Source: Malus domestica
Lineage: Eukaryota; Streptophyta; Magnoliopsida; Rosales; Rosaceae
Length of the DNA: 64,000 bases
NCBI RefSeq assembly: GCF_042453785.1
Contig: NC_091668.1
Span: 2,806,501-2,870,500 of the forward strand
Direction of reading: 5' to 3'
In this document: positions 48,901 to 60,901 of the stretch, piece after piece
How the letters are laid out: each line of letters starts with the position of its first letter
How positions within the stretch are numbered: position 1 is the first letter of the stretch
Notes under the pieces: model-generated
Database searches by the model: none
What the model was told of the DNA's origin: nothing
The model's input: only the letters and a program-made list of their open reading frames with translations
Program-made: the position numbers and the translations under genes

Positions 48901-49484
48901 ATGGGAGCGCAGTTAAGGTGCCCTTCATGACCAACAGGAAGAAGCAGTATGTAAGATCCTTCAATGGTTTCTCAGTCTTAGGGCTTCATTACAAGCAAGG
49001 TGAAGACAAGCGATGTTTCTCCATGCACATCTTTCTTCCAGAGGCGAAAGATGGGCTGCCAGCTTTGGTTGAGAAACTTGGTTCTGAGTCCGGGTTTTTG
49101 GATCGCCATCTTCCCAAGCAAAAAATTGCAGTGGGTAATTTCAGGATTCCAAAGTTTAAGATTTCATTTGGGTTTGAAGCTTCGAATGTCCTTAAAGGTC
49201 TGGGCTTGGTGCTGCCATTCGGTGGTGGAGGAGGTTTGACAGAGATGGTGGACTCGCCTGAGGGTAAGAACTTATACGTGTCCAGCATTTTCCATAAGTC
49301 GTTCATCGAAGTGAACGAAGAAGGCACGGAAGCCGCAGCTGCTTCCGCCTTTCGTAAAACTATGCTGTGTCTGCCGAGGGCGGTTGACTTTGTGGCTGAT
49401 CGTCCATTCCTCTTCTTGGTCAAGGAAGAATTGACCGGAGCCGTGCTGTTCATCGGCCGTGTACTCAATCCTCTTGCAGGCTGA
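45918..49484 (+). CDS. Serpin (serine protease inhibitor, serpin-ZX type)
   Basis: Two exons, 45918-46307 and 48708-49484, joined in frame by a 2.4-kb intron, 388 aa, normal for plant serpins. Family features seen include [31 protein letters not shown], the hinge [10 protein letters not shown] (334-343) and the C-terminal [12 protein letters not shown]...[12 protein letters not shown]. No signal peptide is present, as in other cytosolic plant serpins that trap proteases such as metacaspases. The reactive-centre loop reads [15 protein letters not shown]. By length alignment to serpin-ZX proteins recalled from memory, the usual Leu-Arg at P2-P1 is Met-Leu here (P1 about Leu350, P1' Cys351). The start is the first ATG and matches the family N-terminus. 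The promoter side is confined by a transposon ending at 45663. Confidence 0.94.
46640..47170. repeat. Repeat-derived insert in the serpin intron (gtatc-rich)
   Basis: Both ends are dense in gtatcc/gatacg words: tcccgtatcccgtatcccgt at 46651 and cgtatcgtgtcgtatcgtat near 47111. AT-rich DNA lies between them. The arrangement suggests an unclassified transposable element. Exact ends and duplication were not resolved. Confidence 0.5.
47255..47281. repeat. (TA)n microsatellite
   Basis: About 12-13 TA units directly abutting the left end of the inverted-repeat element in the serpin intron. Confidence 0.9.
47281..48298. mobile_element. Inverted-repeat DNA element in the serpin intron, TA-flanked
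   Basis: The left end (ggatcaaggaacaaatattt) and the reverse strand of the right end (ggattaagggacaaatattt) stay similar for about 120 bp. A further inner inverted pair at about 47625-47700 and 47830-47935 means that most of the 1.0-kb unit can fold on itself. TA flanks both sides, which may be a target duplication but is ambiguous because the left side is a TA microsatellite. It is non-coding, and the intron borders lie well outside it. Confidence 0.75.
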
Positions 49485-50430
49485 GTGTTGTTATACCCTG
49501 TGAAATACAAATGTATACGAAGAACCACACGAGATTATCTATATATATATATATATAATGTACAAAAATGTTAATCTTGTCATCTATTTGTAACATCTCT
49601 CTAATAGAGACGGAATCCACATGCATTGACGGGCCTTACATCTACTAGATAGATGGTACAAATAGGTGTTAAGTGTAGCAATCATGTATTCATAAACAAA
49701 AATACTACTCTTACTATTTAGTTTGATCATATTTCAATAGAGATGAGACTCACGTGTATTGGCTGGTCTTATCCTTATTAAAAAAATAGTACAAATGATG
49801 GTAACTAGATAACAAGTGTAGCATTACTCTAAAATAAATGTATGATCATCATGTTCATGTGGTCTTGTTTCTCTCATGTGGCCTTTGTTATGCGTTCTGC
49901 CTTGGCTACACAAAACTGTTGGAAATGCTTTGGGATAGGCGTTTTACCAATTATTGTTGGAAATGCTTTTTTCTTCGGTTGTACTGGAATGGTTTGGACT
50001 AGACGTGTTTTTTTAATTAAGTGGTTGATTGTCTCAGTGAACAGTCATTCCTCATTCATTTGTGTTTTGGGTTCAAGTTCTCTTCTTCTCCTAGTCTAGT
50101 TAAAGTAATGTCGCTTGTAATAAAAAGTAATTTATAAACCCAATTGATTGATATTTATTACACGTTTACTTAACATGAGGTGGGCAAGGCAAGAAACAAA
50201 TGTTAGAGAGATTATGTTTTTAGATTTTATTTCGTAGACCATTTGGTGTGGTAGTTGATTATTAGTTTCTTTATTTTTTAAATCATTAAAGAAGAAATTC
50301 AACCATCAATCGCCACACTAAGTGATCTACAAAATATAGTTTAAGTAAATGATCCCCCTATCATCTCCAAATTTTATTTATATCATTAAACACATAAAAA
50401 ATAAAGGGTTACATAGTAAGTATGTCATTA
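49485..50430. other. 3' flank of the serpin gene
   Basis: This contains the likely 3' untranslated region and a short TA run (about 49541-49558). From about 49980 it runs into a dispersed repeat shared with 34900-35350. No gene is seen. Confidence 0.5.
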
Positions 50431-50742
50431 AGGTCAAAAACTTTGAAACATAAATACAATTAGACACCTCTTAAGGTTCAATTGTAATAAGACCACTTAA
50501 AAATAAGGTCCAATTAGACCCGACAATTTCGTACATGATTCATTGACGCGACACTGAACGATACTAAAATAACAAGTTTCATATTAAGGTCAAAAACTTT
50601 GAAACGTAAATACAATTTGACACCTCTTAAGGTTCAATTGTAATAAGACCACTTAAAAATAAGGTCCAATTAGACCTGACAATTTCGTACATGATTCATT
50701 GACGCGATACTGAACGATACTAAAATAACAAGTTTCATATTA
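50431..50742. repeat. Tandem duplication, unit 156 bp
   Basis: Two adjacent units, 50431-50586 and 50587-50742, start aggtcaaaaactttgaaac and differ at only a few positions. They lie immediately left of the larger duplication. Confidence 0.92.
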
Positions 50743-53700
50743 ACACGTTATTTAATCGGATATAACAAGCCACTTGTTAATAATGAGTTACTAACAGATT
50801 TATCCGTAAGTAAATTGTTTCAACCTATTATTATATAAAGTTAGTGTTAATGCAGGGTCTTTTTGACCCCTAGAACAATGCAGGCCCAATAAAGAAGAAA
50901 AGTTCAAGTCTTAGTGCTAGGCAAATTGTGGCATATTAAGCTAGGCTGGTGTGCTAGGCAAAAGGGACTAGGATTCTCTCCCTTCATTTTTTCATCCCCT
51001 CTTCTTACATTCTCTATTTTGTTTTTCTTTTTCTATAAAAAATTAATATAAAATGTTAACGTGACTTAACCGTGACCGTTCAAATAGGAGGAGAGGGAAG
51101 AGGAGGGGAAAAAAAAGGGGAGAGAATCCTACTCCAGACAAAAGTGCTAGGCATACAATATAAATAGAACTTTAGGGTTTTATTCTTTGTACGAGATACA
51201 TAAGAATTACAAGGGAAACACTTTCAGAAATTGTAGGGGTGTGAGATACTAGAAAATAGGATTTGCAAAAGCAGATGGGGTTTTCTTGTAAAGTGGCCAA
51301 GTCAAACATAAGTTCAAGCTTGTTTCCAACATCCAAATTCTTGAAATCCAACAGTACAACACGTGCAGGACCACCCAACGTATCATTGTATTTTATATAC
51401 AGGATAAACAGAGCTAAAATTTAAGCAGCAATTTGATTTTGATTTGAGCACATGCAACCACATCTGCACGCGTTTGTCTTGCTAGAGCTTTTTCCTTGCA
51501 TACGCTTTGATTTGTTTTTCCTTTTATTCAAGTACTCTTTGATTTTATGTAAGGGAGTTTTAATGGAAAACGTTTCACGCAACAAAATTTTCAATGAAAA
51601 ACACATTAATGATTTTTTAATAAATTTTTTGAAGAAATAATTGTCGGTTTTATGAAGAAACAATTGTTTGTTTTAATTTTAACTTAATTGTAATATTGTC
51701 ACTGCGCCTAAATTTTAACTTATTTACAATACTATCACCGCCTTTTGCCCTTGTAATCAAACAAAATTCATTAAGTGTTTTTGGATAGATAAAAAAAAAA
51801 TTGAGATCATTTTCATTAGCTTTTCTTTATGTAGATGATATTAAAGGAAAAGAGACAATGGAAAAGGAAAAGAGTTGTTCGGACCTTATGCATCTTTGTC
51901 TGTAACTCCTTACACTATAAATAAGAATTAGGACCAAAGTCGTCCTTCTGAAAATTGATGCTTAAGACAAGAATGAATGAGGCTTTCCTACCGTAATACT
52001 TTAATATAATTCCATTTAGCAAACAAGTGAAATTGGAAAGCAAACAAGTGAAATTGGAAACTTTTTGACCCAATTTACCTATCATCTCCACGTCAATACA
52101 AATTTGAGAGTATAGGTTTTTTTTTTTTTTTTGGGTTACTGATATATTCAACTCTAAATGTCTTCACATTATGTAGTCTCATAGTACCATACCAACCCCC
52201 GTACATTTTTACATGTCCTCTCCTAGTATTTGACCCGGTTTGAAATAGTATTTTATTCTTTTAATATTAACACACATGTGAAATTAAAATTGAAGATCTT
52301 TGCCAAAACTGAAAAGATAAGTGTTACACATTAACACGTTATTTAATCGGATATAACAAGCCACTCGTTAATAATGAGTTATTAACAGATTTATCTGTAA
52401 GTAAATTGTTTCAACCTATTATTATATGAAGTTAGTGTTAATGCAGGGTCCTTTTTGACCCCTAGAACAATGCAGGCCCAATAAAGAAGAAAAGTTCAAG
52501 TCTTAGTGCTAGGCAAATTGTGGCATATTAAGCTAGGCTGGTGTGCAGGGTCCTTTTTGACCCCTAGAACAATGCAGGCCCAATAAAGAAGAAAAGTTCA
52601 AGTCTTAGTGCTAGGCAAATTGTGGCATATTAAGCTAGGCTGGTGTGCTAGGCAAAAGGGACTAGGATTCTTTCCCTTCATTTTTCCATCCCCTCTTCTT
52701 ACGTTTTTTATTTTGTTTTTCTCTTTCTATAAAAAATTAATATAAGATGTTAACGTGACTTAACCGTGACCGTTCAAATAGGAGAGGGAAGAGGAGGGAA
52801 AAAGGAGGGGAGAGAATCCTACTCCAGACAAAAGTGCTAGGCATACAATATAAATAGAACTTTAGGGTTTTATTCTTTGTACGAGATACATAAGAATTAC
52901 AAGGGAAACACTTTCAGAAATTGTAGGGGTTTGAGATACTAGAAAATAGGATTTGCAAAAGCAGATGGGGTTTTCTTGTAAAGTGGCCAAGTCAAACATA
53001 AGTTCAAGCTTGTTTCCAACGTCCAAATTCTTGAAATCCAACAGTACAGCACGTGCAGGACCACCCAACGTATCATTGTATTTTATATACAGGATAAACA
53101 GAGCTGAAATTTAAGCAGCAATTTGATTTTGATTTGAGCACATGCAACCACATCTGCACGCGTTTGTCTTGCTAGAGCTTTTTCCTTGCATGCGCTTTGA
53201 TTTGTTTTTCCTTTTATTCAAGTACTCTTTGATTTTATGTAAGGGAGTTTTAATGGAAAACGTTTCACACAACAAAATTTTCAATGAAAAACACATTAAT
53301 GATTTTTTAATAAATTTTTTGAAGAAATAATTGTCGGTTTTATGAAGAAACAATTGTTTGTTTTAATTTTAACTTAATTGTAATATTGTCACTGCGCCTA
53401 AATTTTAACTTATTTACAATACTATCACCGCCTTTTGCCCTTGTAATCAAACAAAATTCATTAAGTGTTTTTGGATAGATAAAAAAAAAAATTGAGATCA
53501 TTTTCATTAGCTTTTCTTTATGTAGATGATATTAAAGGAAAAAAGACAATGGAAAAGGAAAAGAGTTGTTCGGACCTTATGCATCTTTGTCTGTAACTCC
53601 TTACACTATAAATAAGAATTAGGACCAAAGTCGTCCTTCTGAAAATTGATGCTTAAGACAAGAATGAATGAGGCTTTCCTACCGTAATACTTTAATATAA

Positions 53701-54018
53701 TTCCATTTAGCAAACAAGTGAAATTGGAAAGCAAACAAGTGAAATTGGAAACTTTTTGACCCAATTTACCTATCATCTCCACGTCAATACAAATATGAGA
53801 GTATAGGTTTTTTTTTTTTTTTTGGGTTACTGATATATTCAACTCTAAATGTCTTCACATTATGTAGTCTCATAGTACCATACCAACCCCCGTACATTTT
53901 TACATGTCCTCTCCTAGTATTTGACCCGGTTTGAAATAGTATTTTATTCTTTTAATATTAACACACATGTGCAATTAAAATTGAAGATCTTTGCCAAAAT
54001 TGAAAAGATAAGTGTTAC
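50741..54018. repeat. Large tandem duplication, unit about 1.6-1.7 kb
   Basis: Unit 1 (about 50741-52331) and unit 2 (about 52332-54018) both start taacacgttatttaatcgg and both run to the word gataagtgttac. They are nearly identical across their whole length apart from scattered substitutions and small indels. Unit 2 is longer mainly because of an internal 102-bp duplication. No transposon-style ends, primer binding site or coding domain were found. Small open frames recur in both units with one or two changes but show no recognisable domain. Confidence 0.92.
52443..52646. repeat. Internal tandem duplication, unit 102 bp
   Basis: The block starting gcagggtcctttttgacccc is repeated at once in unit 2 of the large duplication but is single in unit 1, so it arose after the large duplication or was lost from unit 1. 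Confidence 0.92.
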
Positions 54019-54683
54019 GACCAATTCCAATCCTTGAACCCAAATTCAAAAATTTGGGTCCACTAGAAGACAAAATTTAGCTCTGTAAACAGACCCTCCA
54101 GACCTAAGTTTCAGAACTTAAAATGTATTAATTATTTTAGAGAAACTTTGAGTTATGTTATCTTAATTTAGTTTTACGAATGTTTTAACCTAAAAAAATT
54201 TAAATTCCTACAACATTTCCAAAACGGAACAAACTACACCAACCAACCACTAACCGACCAAATTTCAATGTATACATCAACCAACCAAACTTCAATATAC
54301 AATACCAAATATGCATATTTTTTTTATCGTTGAATTTAAATTTCAGTGTTGGATCGTTTTTACCATTGGATTTGACAAAAACAAATATGGATTGTTCAAT
54401 CAATTTCAAAGGATTGCCCAAAATAGAGAGTTTGATCTGGACCATTGATAACCAATGGTCCAAAAATCAAAAGGCCACAGTTTTTATTGGACAACTGAGT
54501 TCCTTGCCATGTGGGGGCTAGTTGTCGGCTACTAACTCTTAGATCAGCCAAATTTGAACCCAATTTTTGATTTTGATTTGGATCCAAACCCAAATATTTT
54601 AGGTATGAGTCTCAGCTTTAGGTGGCAAATTTTTGTGTTTAAACCCAAATATTTGAGTTTGGGTCTAAGGGCTGGAGTTGGTC
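54019..54683. mobile_element. MITE with gaccaa.tcca termini
   Basis: The left end (gaccaattccaatccttgaa) and the reverse strand of the right end (gaccaactccagcccttaga) match over about 45 bp, both continuing into a cccaaa-t-caaatatttggg block. The termini resemble those of the MITE at 25363-25754. It begins exactly where unit 2 of the large tandem duplication ends. The target duplication is unclear (tac versus taa). Confidence 0.7.
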
Positions 54684-54783
54684 TAATAGATCAAAAGCTA
54701 ATTCTTGGAAAAATGGATTTGTGAGACTATAATTTACACCTCTCTAGAACATAACATGTTCACATATTAGCCCTAAACAATGA

Positions 54784-55018
54784 CATCAAAGGAGAGGAAA
54801 AATGAGAAGGAAAAGGAGAAAGTAAATGTAGAAAAGGAAGGGGTGAGAATGAGAGAAAATTCCGGAGAATAGAGAAAAGAAGGGAAAAGAAGACAAGAAA
54901 TTTTGGAGAAAAGAGAAAAAGAAGAAGGGAAAAGAAGAAAAGAAAAGGAGAAGGGAAAGTGAGAGGCAAGCTTCGAAGAGTAGAGAAAAAGAGGGAAAAA
55001 GAAAAGGAAATTAAGGAA
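54784..55018. repeat. Polypurine tract
   Basis: About 235 bp of the plus strand is almost entirely A and G (gaggaaaa, gaagggaaaag words) with only scattered pyrimidines. It is not a simple tandem repeat. Such tracts can adopt triplex structures. Confidence 0.85.
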
Positions 55019-56170
55019 AGTCACCTCCATCGTTATGTCTACTAACTGTTACCCATTTTCTTACAAATGGGAGTGAGAGACTGAAAAAGAAGAAAGAAAA
55101 AAAAAAACATGGCCAGACATCCAGAAAATATACAAATACGCCAAAGAACAAATTGCTCCCAATTTCCCTTGTTTCTTACATTGTAAATTATATTTTGTGT
55201 AACGAGAAATCAGTATTGCTACTTCGGGGATGTTGGCATAACTTGTCGAACCTTGTAAATATTGTGTCTTATATACATTTCTCGCCACTTTATATATTTC
55301 GTATATTTAACATATGTTCCAACAAGATTCTTAAGGTGTAGCTCAAACATTAACAGAAGAAAAATGTTTACAAAATCTACTATGCGCAACATGATTTGGT
55401 TGACGACAAGTCTATGAAGTGTTCAACGAAATGCCTTAGTGAACAAATTGAAATTTTTTTTTTGCACGTCTCGCTCTGTGTTTCTATCTAAAAACTTGGA
55501 CCTAACACTGGGACCCTAAGATTTGAATTCTAAACCAACCACTGCCACAAGTGTTCTCTTTTGGTCCAACCTATAACTATAGAAAAAGCATATAATTGCA
55601 CAACAATTCGATCAACCACCTCAAGTTCAACCATACATGTACCCAGATTCAGGTTATTCTGAACTTACCTTATGAAAGTAACTAAACATTACTGCCACAT
55701 TATTATGAAATTCTATCAAGTTTTAATTTTTGTCTCATAACTATATCATCTATAAGACAATTGGTAACACTAGTTGGTGGATTGACGATCGGTAGAAATG
55801 GCTTCAACATTTGAAGGACGAGAAATGAGTATGGAGCACCGATCAAAACGTGCTGTATTTTATCACCAAAAATCTAAGTGCAATTAGAAATGCATTTTAT
55901 CAAAAAAAGGTAAGCAATTATCGGTATAAATTGTAATTTATAAAATCACATATAAAACATGCTCCTTCCTTTTTCTTTTCATCTCTGCCGCTAGTGGCCA
56001 ACCAAGACATAAAGAAATGCTTTTTGGGTCAATGCATGTGAACGACCCATTTTATAATTATTGGTAATTTTCATGGGAGTAGATAGGAATGACCCAATTA
56101 AATATTTCCCCTGCACACCAACACTTGCAATGCAGCTAGCAAAGAGCTGTTTGAACACCGATCCACATCA
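55019..56170. other. Upstream region of the TIR-NBS-LRR gene
   Basis: No gene seen. The receptor's promoter must lie here. A ttaaatattt word at about 56097 could act as a TATA-like element, but this is weak. Confidence 0.45.
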
Positions 56171-59100
56171 ATGGCTCTTGTGAGAACATCTCCACGGACC
56201 TCCTCTGATTCCAACACTTTTCGGGGTTACCGATACGACGTGTTCTTGAGCTTCAGAGGCGAAGACACTCGTAAGACTTTTACCGACCACCTCTACACAG
56301 CCTTGAACAACGCAGGATTTCTCACGTTCCGGGACAACGATGAACTTGAGAGAGGAGAAGATATAAAGCCAGGACTGCAGAAAGCGATCCAGCTGTCACG
56401 AGCTTCTGTTGTCGTGTTTTCGAAAGATTACGCGTCATCCGGATGGTGCCTTGATGAGCTTGTGCTGATCCTTGAACACAAGAGGACCACCTCGGACCAT
56501 GTAGTTTTACCAGTCTTCTACGATGTCGATCCGTCCCACTTGAGGAAGCAGATGGCAAGTGTGGGAAAAGCATTTGCTAGACACGAGAGGACTCAGTCGT
56601 CGAAAAGGGTGAAGGGATGGAGAGAGGCAGTTGCAGAGGTTGCAGATCTAGCAGGCATGGTCTTACAAAATCAAGATGATGGGTACCTTTCATTTTCTCC
56701 ATTTCTCTCCTCTTTCTTCAGTCAATTTGGTACCTTGATTTATATTAATCAATCTCAGTAGTGAATAATAATCCCAATTTAAAGAAATCACATTTTCCAT
56801 GGTAGTCTACATGAAGGACCTAAGACACAAAAAGTTAACAAAAACTCTCAATTTTTGTCTAGAATCTTATCTGCAAGATAATCGAATCATTGTTAAAACT
56901 TGGATTCGAATCAAAACATTGATTCAGAGCTCTAACAATCCAAAATAGTCACAAAGCGAACAATTTCTCAAATAGCGAACATATAGACAGCGCAATGCAT
57001 TGCGTCAGAGAAATTTTTATCATGCTTACTCTAAACTTTAAGTCATAATTTCCTACTTACCTTTCTCATTCAGGAAATTAATACTAAACATATGTACTCC
57101 AAAGAAAAGTCGAAAACCTAGCTTCAAAGTTGGACATAAATTCAAATAAATACTTATAATCAATTGAGAATAACTCTAAAATTAAAGCAGCATATCCCCT
57201 TCTCTCTCTCTCTTTCCGCCTTATGTCTTTTATTTTTTAAATTTTTTTTTACTACTGCAGGTCCACTATCCACTATCCGCCAAAAAGCCTATACCACTTT
57301 CCAATTGAAAAAAAAAAAAATTAGTCTCATTAAGATGGTTTATTGCACATGACATGCTTGATTTATTTTTCATTTCGTTTGTAAATTCTTAGGTACGAAT
57401 CAAAGTTTATCAAAAAAATTGTTAAAGTGATTGGAGGCAAGTTAAGTCGCACACCATTGAGTGTTGAACCAAAATTGATTGGAATCAAATCTCAAGTCAA
57501 AGACATCAATTTGTGGTTACAAAATGGATCAAGTGATGTTGGTATACTTGTTGTGTATGGCATGTCAGGAATAGGGAAGACAACCATTGCAAAACATGTT
57601 TACAATTCAAATTTTACAAGCTTTGAAGGAAGTAGTTTCATTGAAAATATCAAAGAAAGAGCTGATCGACCAAATGGCTTAGTTCAAATACAAATGCAAC
57701 TTCTTTCTGATATTTTGATCGGTAGAGAAGTGAAAATACAGACTGTTAGTGAGGGAATAATTAAGATTGAAAGCGCCATAAGCTCTAGAAAAGTTCTACT
57801 TGTTCTTGATGATGTGGACCATAAGGATCAATTAGATGTAGTACTAAAAATGAAAGATCGGTTTTATCCCGGAAGTAAGATACTTATAACAACTAGGCGT
57901 GAAAGATTGCTAAGAGCACATCAAGTTATAAAGGTGTACAAAGTTGAAACCTTGAATTACAATGCATCACTAGAGCTTTTCAGTTGGCATGCATTTGGCC
58001 AGGATCGTCCCACAGAAGATTACATGAAGCATTCAAAAATGGTAGTGCAACATTGTGGCGGACTTCCATTAGCTCTTCAAGTTTTGGGTTCTTCTTTATC
58101 AGGGGAAAGCATGGGTGTATGGGAAAGTGCCTTGGAGAAGCTAAACGTTATTCCTAATGGTGAAATCATGAATAAACTAAGAGTAAGCTATGACAGTTTA
58201 CAAGATGACCATGACCGAAAATTATTCCTCCACATTGCTTGTTTCCTAATAAAAAGGAACAAAAACTACATTACTAAGATACTCGATGGATGTGATTTCT
58301 ATACAATTGTTGGCATTCAAAATCTCATTGATAGATGCTTGGTGACAATTGATAAATACGGCAAGGTGAATATGCATGACATGATTCGTGACATGGGGAG
58401 AGAAATTGTTCGTCTAGAATCAGAAGAGCTTGAGAAACGTAGTAGACTATGGCGCCATAAGGATTCTTTCCAAGTATTGAGGGACAAGAATGTAAGAAAC
58501 ATGCCTTTAATGTCTGTATATTTATTTCTTCTTGTGAAAATTATTCATACTAACGTTTTCTGCTTTTTCCTTTAGGGTACAAAAAAAATCCAAGGTATTG
58601 TCCTGAATATGCTTATGCTTCCTGCACATAGTCCAATAAATACAAATGAGACGGTCTTGGAAACCAATGCATTTGAAAAGATGCGCAAATTACAGCTACT
58701 ACATCTTAGTCATGTACGACTAGATGGATGTTATGCAGATTTCCCTACAGGATTAAGATGGTTGTGTTGGCTTCAATTTCCATTGGATTCTATACCTATT
58801 GATTTTCCTTTGGGGTGTCTAATTGTTCTTGACATGCAATACAGTAGCTTGAGACAAGTCTGGAAAGGAACAAAAGTATGTTAGTCTACGCATTTCAATT
58901 CAGTTTTTTATTTTTTGACCAATTGTATATGTTAAAATTAACTCCTACACATTTTTTTTTTAATTTTACACAGTTTCTTCCATCATTGAAGATCCTTGAC
59001 GTCAGCCATTCTCATGCCCTCACTGAAATCATGGACTTCTCACTTTGCCCCAGTCTAGAAGAACTAATTCTTGTAGATTGCACAAGCCTGATTAATGTTC

Positions 59101-59834
59101 ATGAATCCATTGGAAACCTGGAGAGGCTTGTGTACTTAAACGTGAAAGATTGCACGAATCTTAGGATGCTTCCGAAGAACATGTGTTTGCTTAAATCACT
59201 TGAAACACTCATTTTATCGGGTTGCTCAAATCTTGATGAGTTTCCAATGGAGATGATGAAGAAGATAGCTCTGAAAGTTCTTGAAACAGATGGAATTCCA
59301 TTAAGTGAATTATGGACAGAAAGAAGTTCAAGTATCTTGAGTTCTTTTCCATGCTCTTTAGTAGGGTTGAGTCTAAAGGGGTGCAATCTTTCTGATGATG
59401 CCTTTTGTAGGGATTTAAGTAGTCTATCCTCGTTGCGAAGACTGAAGTTAGGTGAGAATCCAATTTCCAGTCTGCCAGGTTTCATCAAGGGTTTGAGGAG
59501 GCTCGATAAACTCTCTTTCATGGGTTGTGATAGGCTCGAATCGCTTGTGGGGTTGCCGAGAGTACACAAAAAGATGGATGTATCCGATTGCATATCATTG
59601 AAAGAAGTAACATATCAATCGTTTAGAGGGTTCCAACTACATGCCTTTGCGAGAGACATCTACAACGTAGTTGAGTGGGAGTACCATTACAAGTTAGAGC
59701 CTATTGATAGAGTTGATGCAGAAATGATCAAACTTTTGGGCTTGTGCAACTTGGGATCCATGCCTGCAATTCGAATGAACAGCCCAATAGGTTGCTTTCA
59801 TTCAAAAGAGGATAGGTGGAGTCCCGTCCAGGTG

Positions 59835-59868
<34 letters not shown>

Positions 59869-60146
59869 CCCTCTCCCTTTCTCTCATAAGTCAAATATAT
59901 AATGGGAAATAAATGACTCAGTAATGTTGTGATGATCATGGAAAATGCATAGGGACTGTATCAATTTGGTATATTCAGCACATTTTTTGTTGGGAATGAG
60001 GTTCCAGGCCAGTTCAGCTATAAAAGTACCAAGTCCTCCATCTCTTTTATTGTCCCTTTACTCCTTGCTAGTCACAAAATCCGAGGCTTGAACATCTCTG
60101 CTACCTATGCAAATGAGGAGAATTCTAATTATATTGATGATGATGG

Positions 60147-60178
<32 letters not shown>

Positions 60179-60901
60179 GTTATAAATCCTCAATAATAAT
60201 CAAAGTGAGTAACAAGAGCAAGGGTCTAAAGTGGATCTATGTCCCAACTTTCTACGGTATTCCAGAAGAGGGAGAAGATATGATATGGTTAAGCCATTGG
60301 AGGATGGAGAGTGAAACAACATTACAATGTGGAGATGAAGTGCTTGTTTTAGTACTTTTGAGCCTTGGTAAGTTTCAGCTCAAGGAGTTTGGTGTCGAGC
60401 TTGTGCAAGAGCACCAGAATAATATGATGATAAGTACCCAACACAACATCAAATCAGATCCTAATTACCCTTGTGTCATCGGTGGAGATTTGTCCATGTG
60501 GGAGTATACACCAGGAATATACTTCCTAGGTTGCGATAAAGAAACTGTTGAAGACACTGATTTCTTTCCGCAGAGATTTTTAAATCGCCTGATCATGGAC
60601 ACTGATGAAGAAGACACAGGTATGCAGTGTCGTTGTATTGCAATGAATTATACTCCATCCAAACACTTCCAAGTCCATCTGAATTCAATTCAAAAACATA
60701 AATTTTATGTTATTTGTATGTTTTTCAGACAAAGAAAAAGGGCAAGAGGATGAACCTAATTACACAATTGCAAGGACGAGGGTTGCCAGTAACAACTGCA
60801 GCCTTGGAGGCTGGAAGGTGCTCCTCACAGCTGCCGGCTTATTTTTCACGCTTGCTCTAGTAGTTCGGTCCTCCATCTCCCAGAAAAAGAAGCGACTCTA
60901 G
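56171..60901 (+). CDS. TIR-NBS-LRR immune receptor with C-terminal membrane segment
   Basis: Six exons: 56171-56682, 57393-58491, 58576-58875, 58974-59831, 59953-60619 and 60729-60901, all GT..AG and in frame, 1202 aa. The TIR domain (about 19-165: YDVFLSFRGEDTRKTF, SGWCLDEL with the likely NADase Glu96) is followed by NB-ARC with P-loop GMSGIGKTT (227-235), kinase-2 KVLLVLDDVD, RNBS-B GSKILITTR, GLPL and MHD (498-500), all intact. About 540-830 holds degenerate leucine-rich repeats. A C-JID-like post-LRR region follows (FFVGNEVPGQFSYKSTKSS). An Asp run near residue 989 is encoded by GAT repeats. The end is a hydrophobic segment (about 1174-1192) and the tail SSISQKKKRL. Such proteins detect pathogen effectors and signal cell death. 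The gene looks intact. Confidence 0.95.
59840..59868. repeat. CT microsatellite at an intron start in the receptor gene
   Basis: Uninterrupted TC/CT units lie just after the donor site at 59832. Length changes here would leave the coding sequence intact. Confidence 0.9.
60136..60179 (+). repeat. Coding GAT trinucleotide repeat
   Basis: GAT/GGT triplets within exon 5 of the receptor encode a run of ten Asp preceded by DDDG. Slippage here would change the Asp-run length without breaking the frame. Confidence 0.9.

Noticed and set aside
50741..54018. Interpretation of the 1.6-kb direct repeats as LTRs of a retrotransposon
   Set aside because: The two units are directly adjacent with no internal region, no primer binding site, no purine tract and no flanking duplication, so a tandem duplication fits better.
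59099..59593. A 164-codon minus-strand frame
   Set aside because: It is antisense to the LRR exon of the immune receptor.
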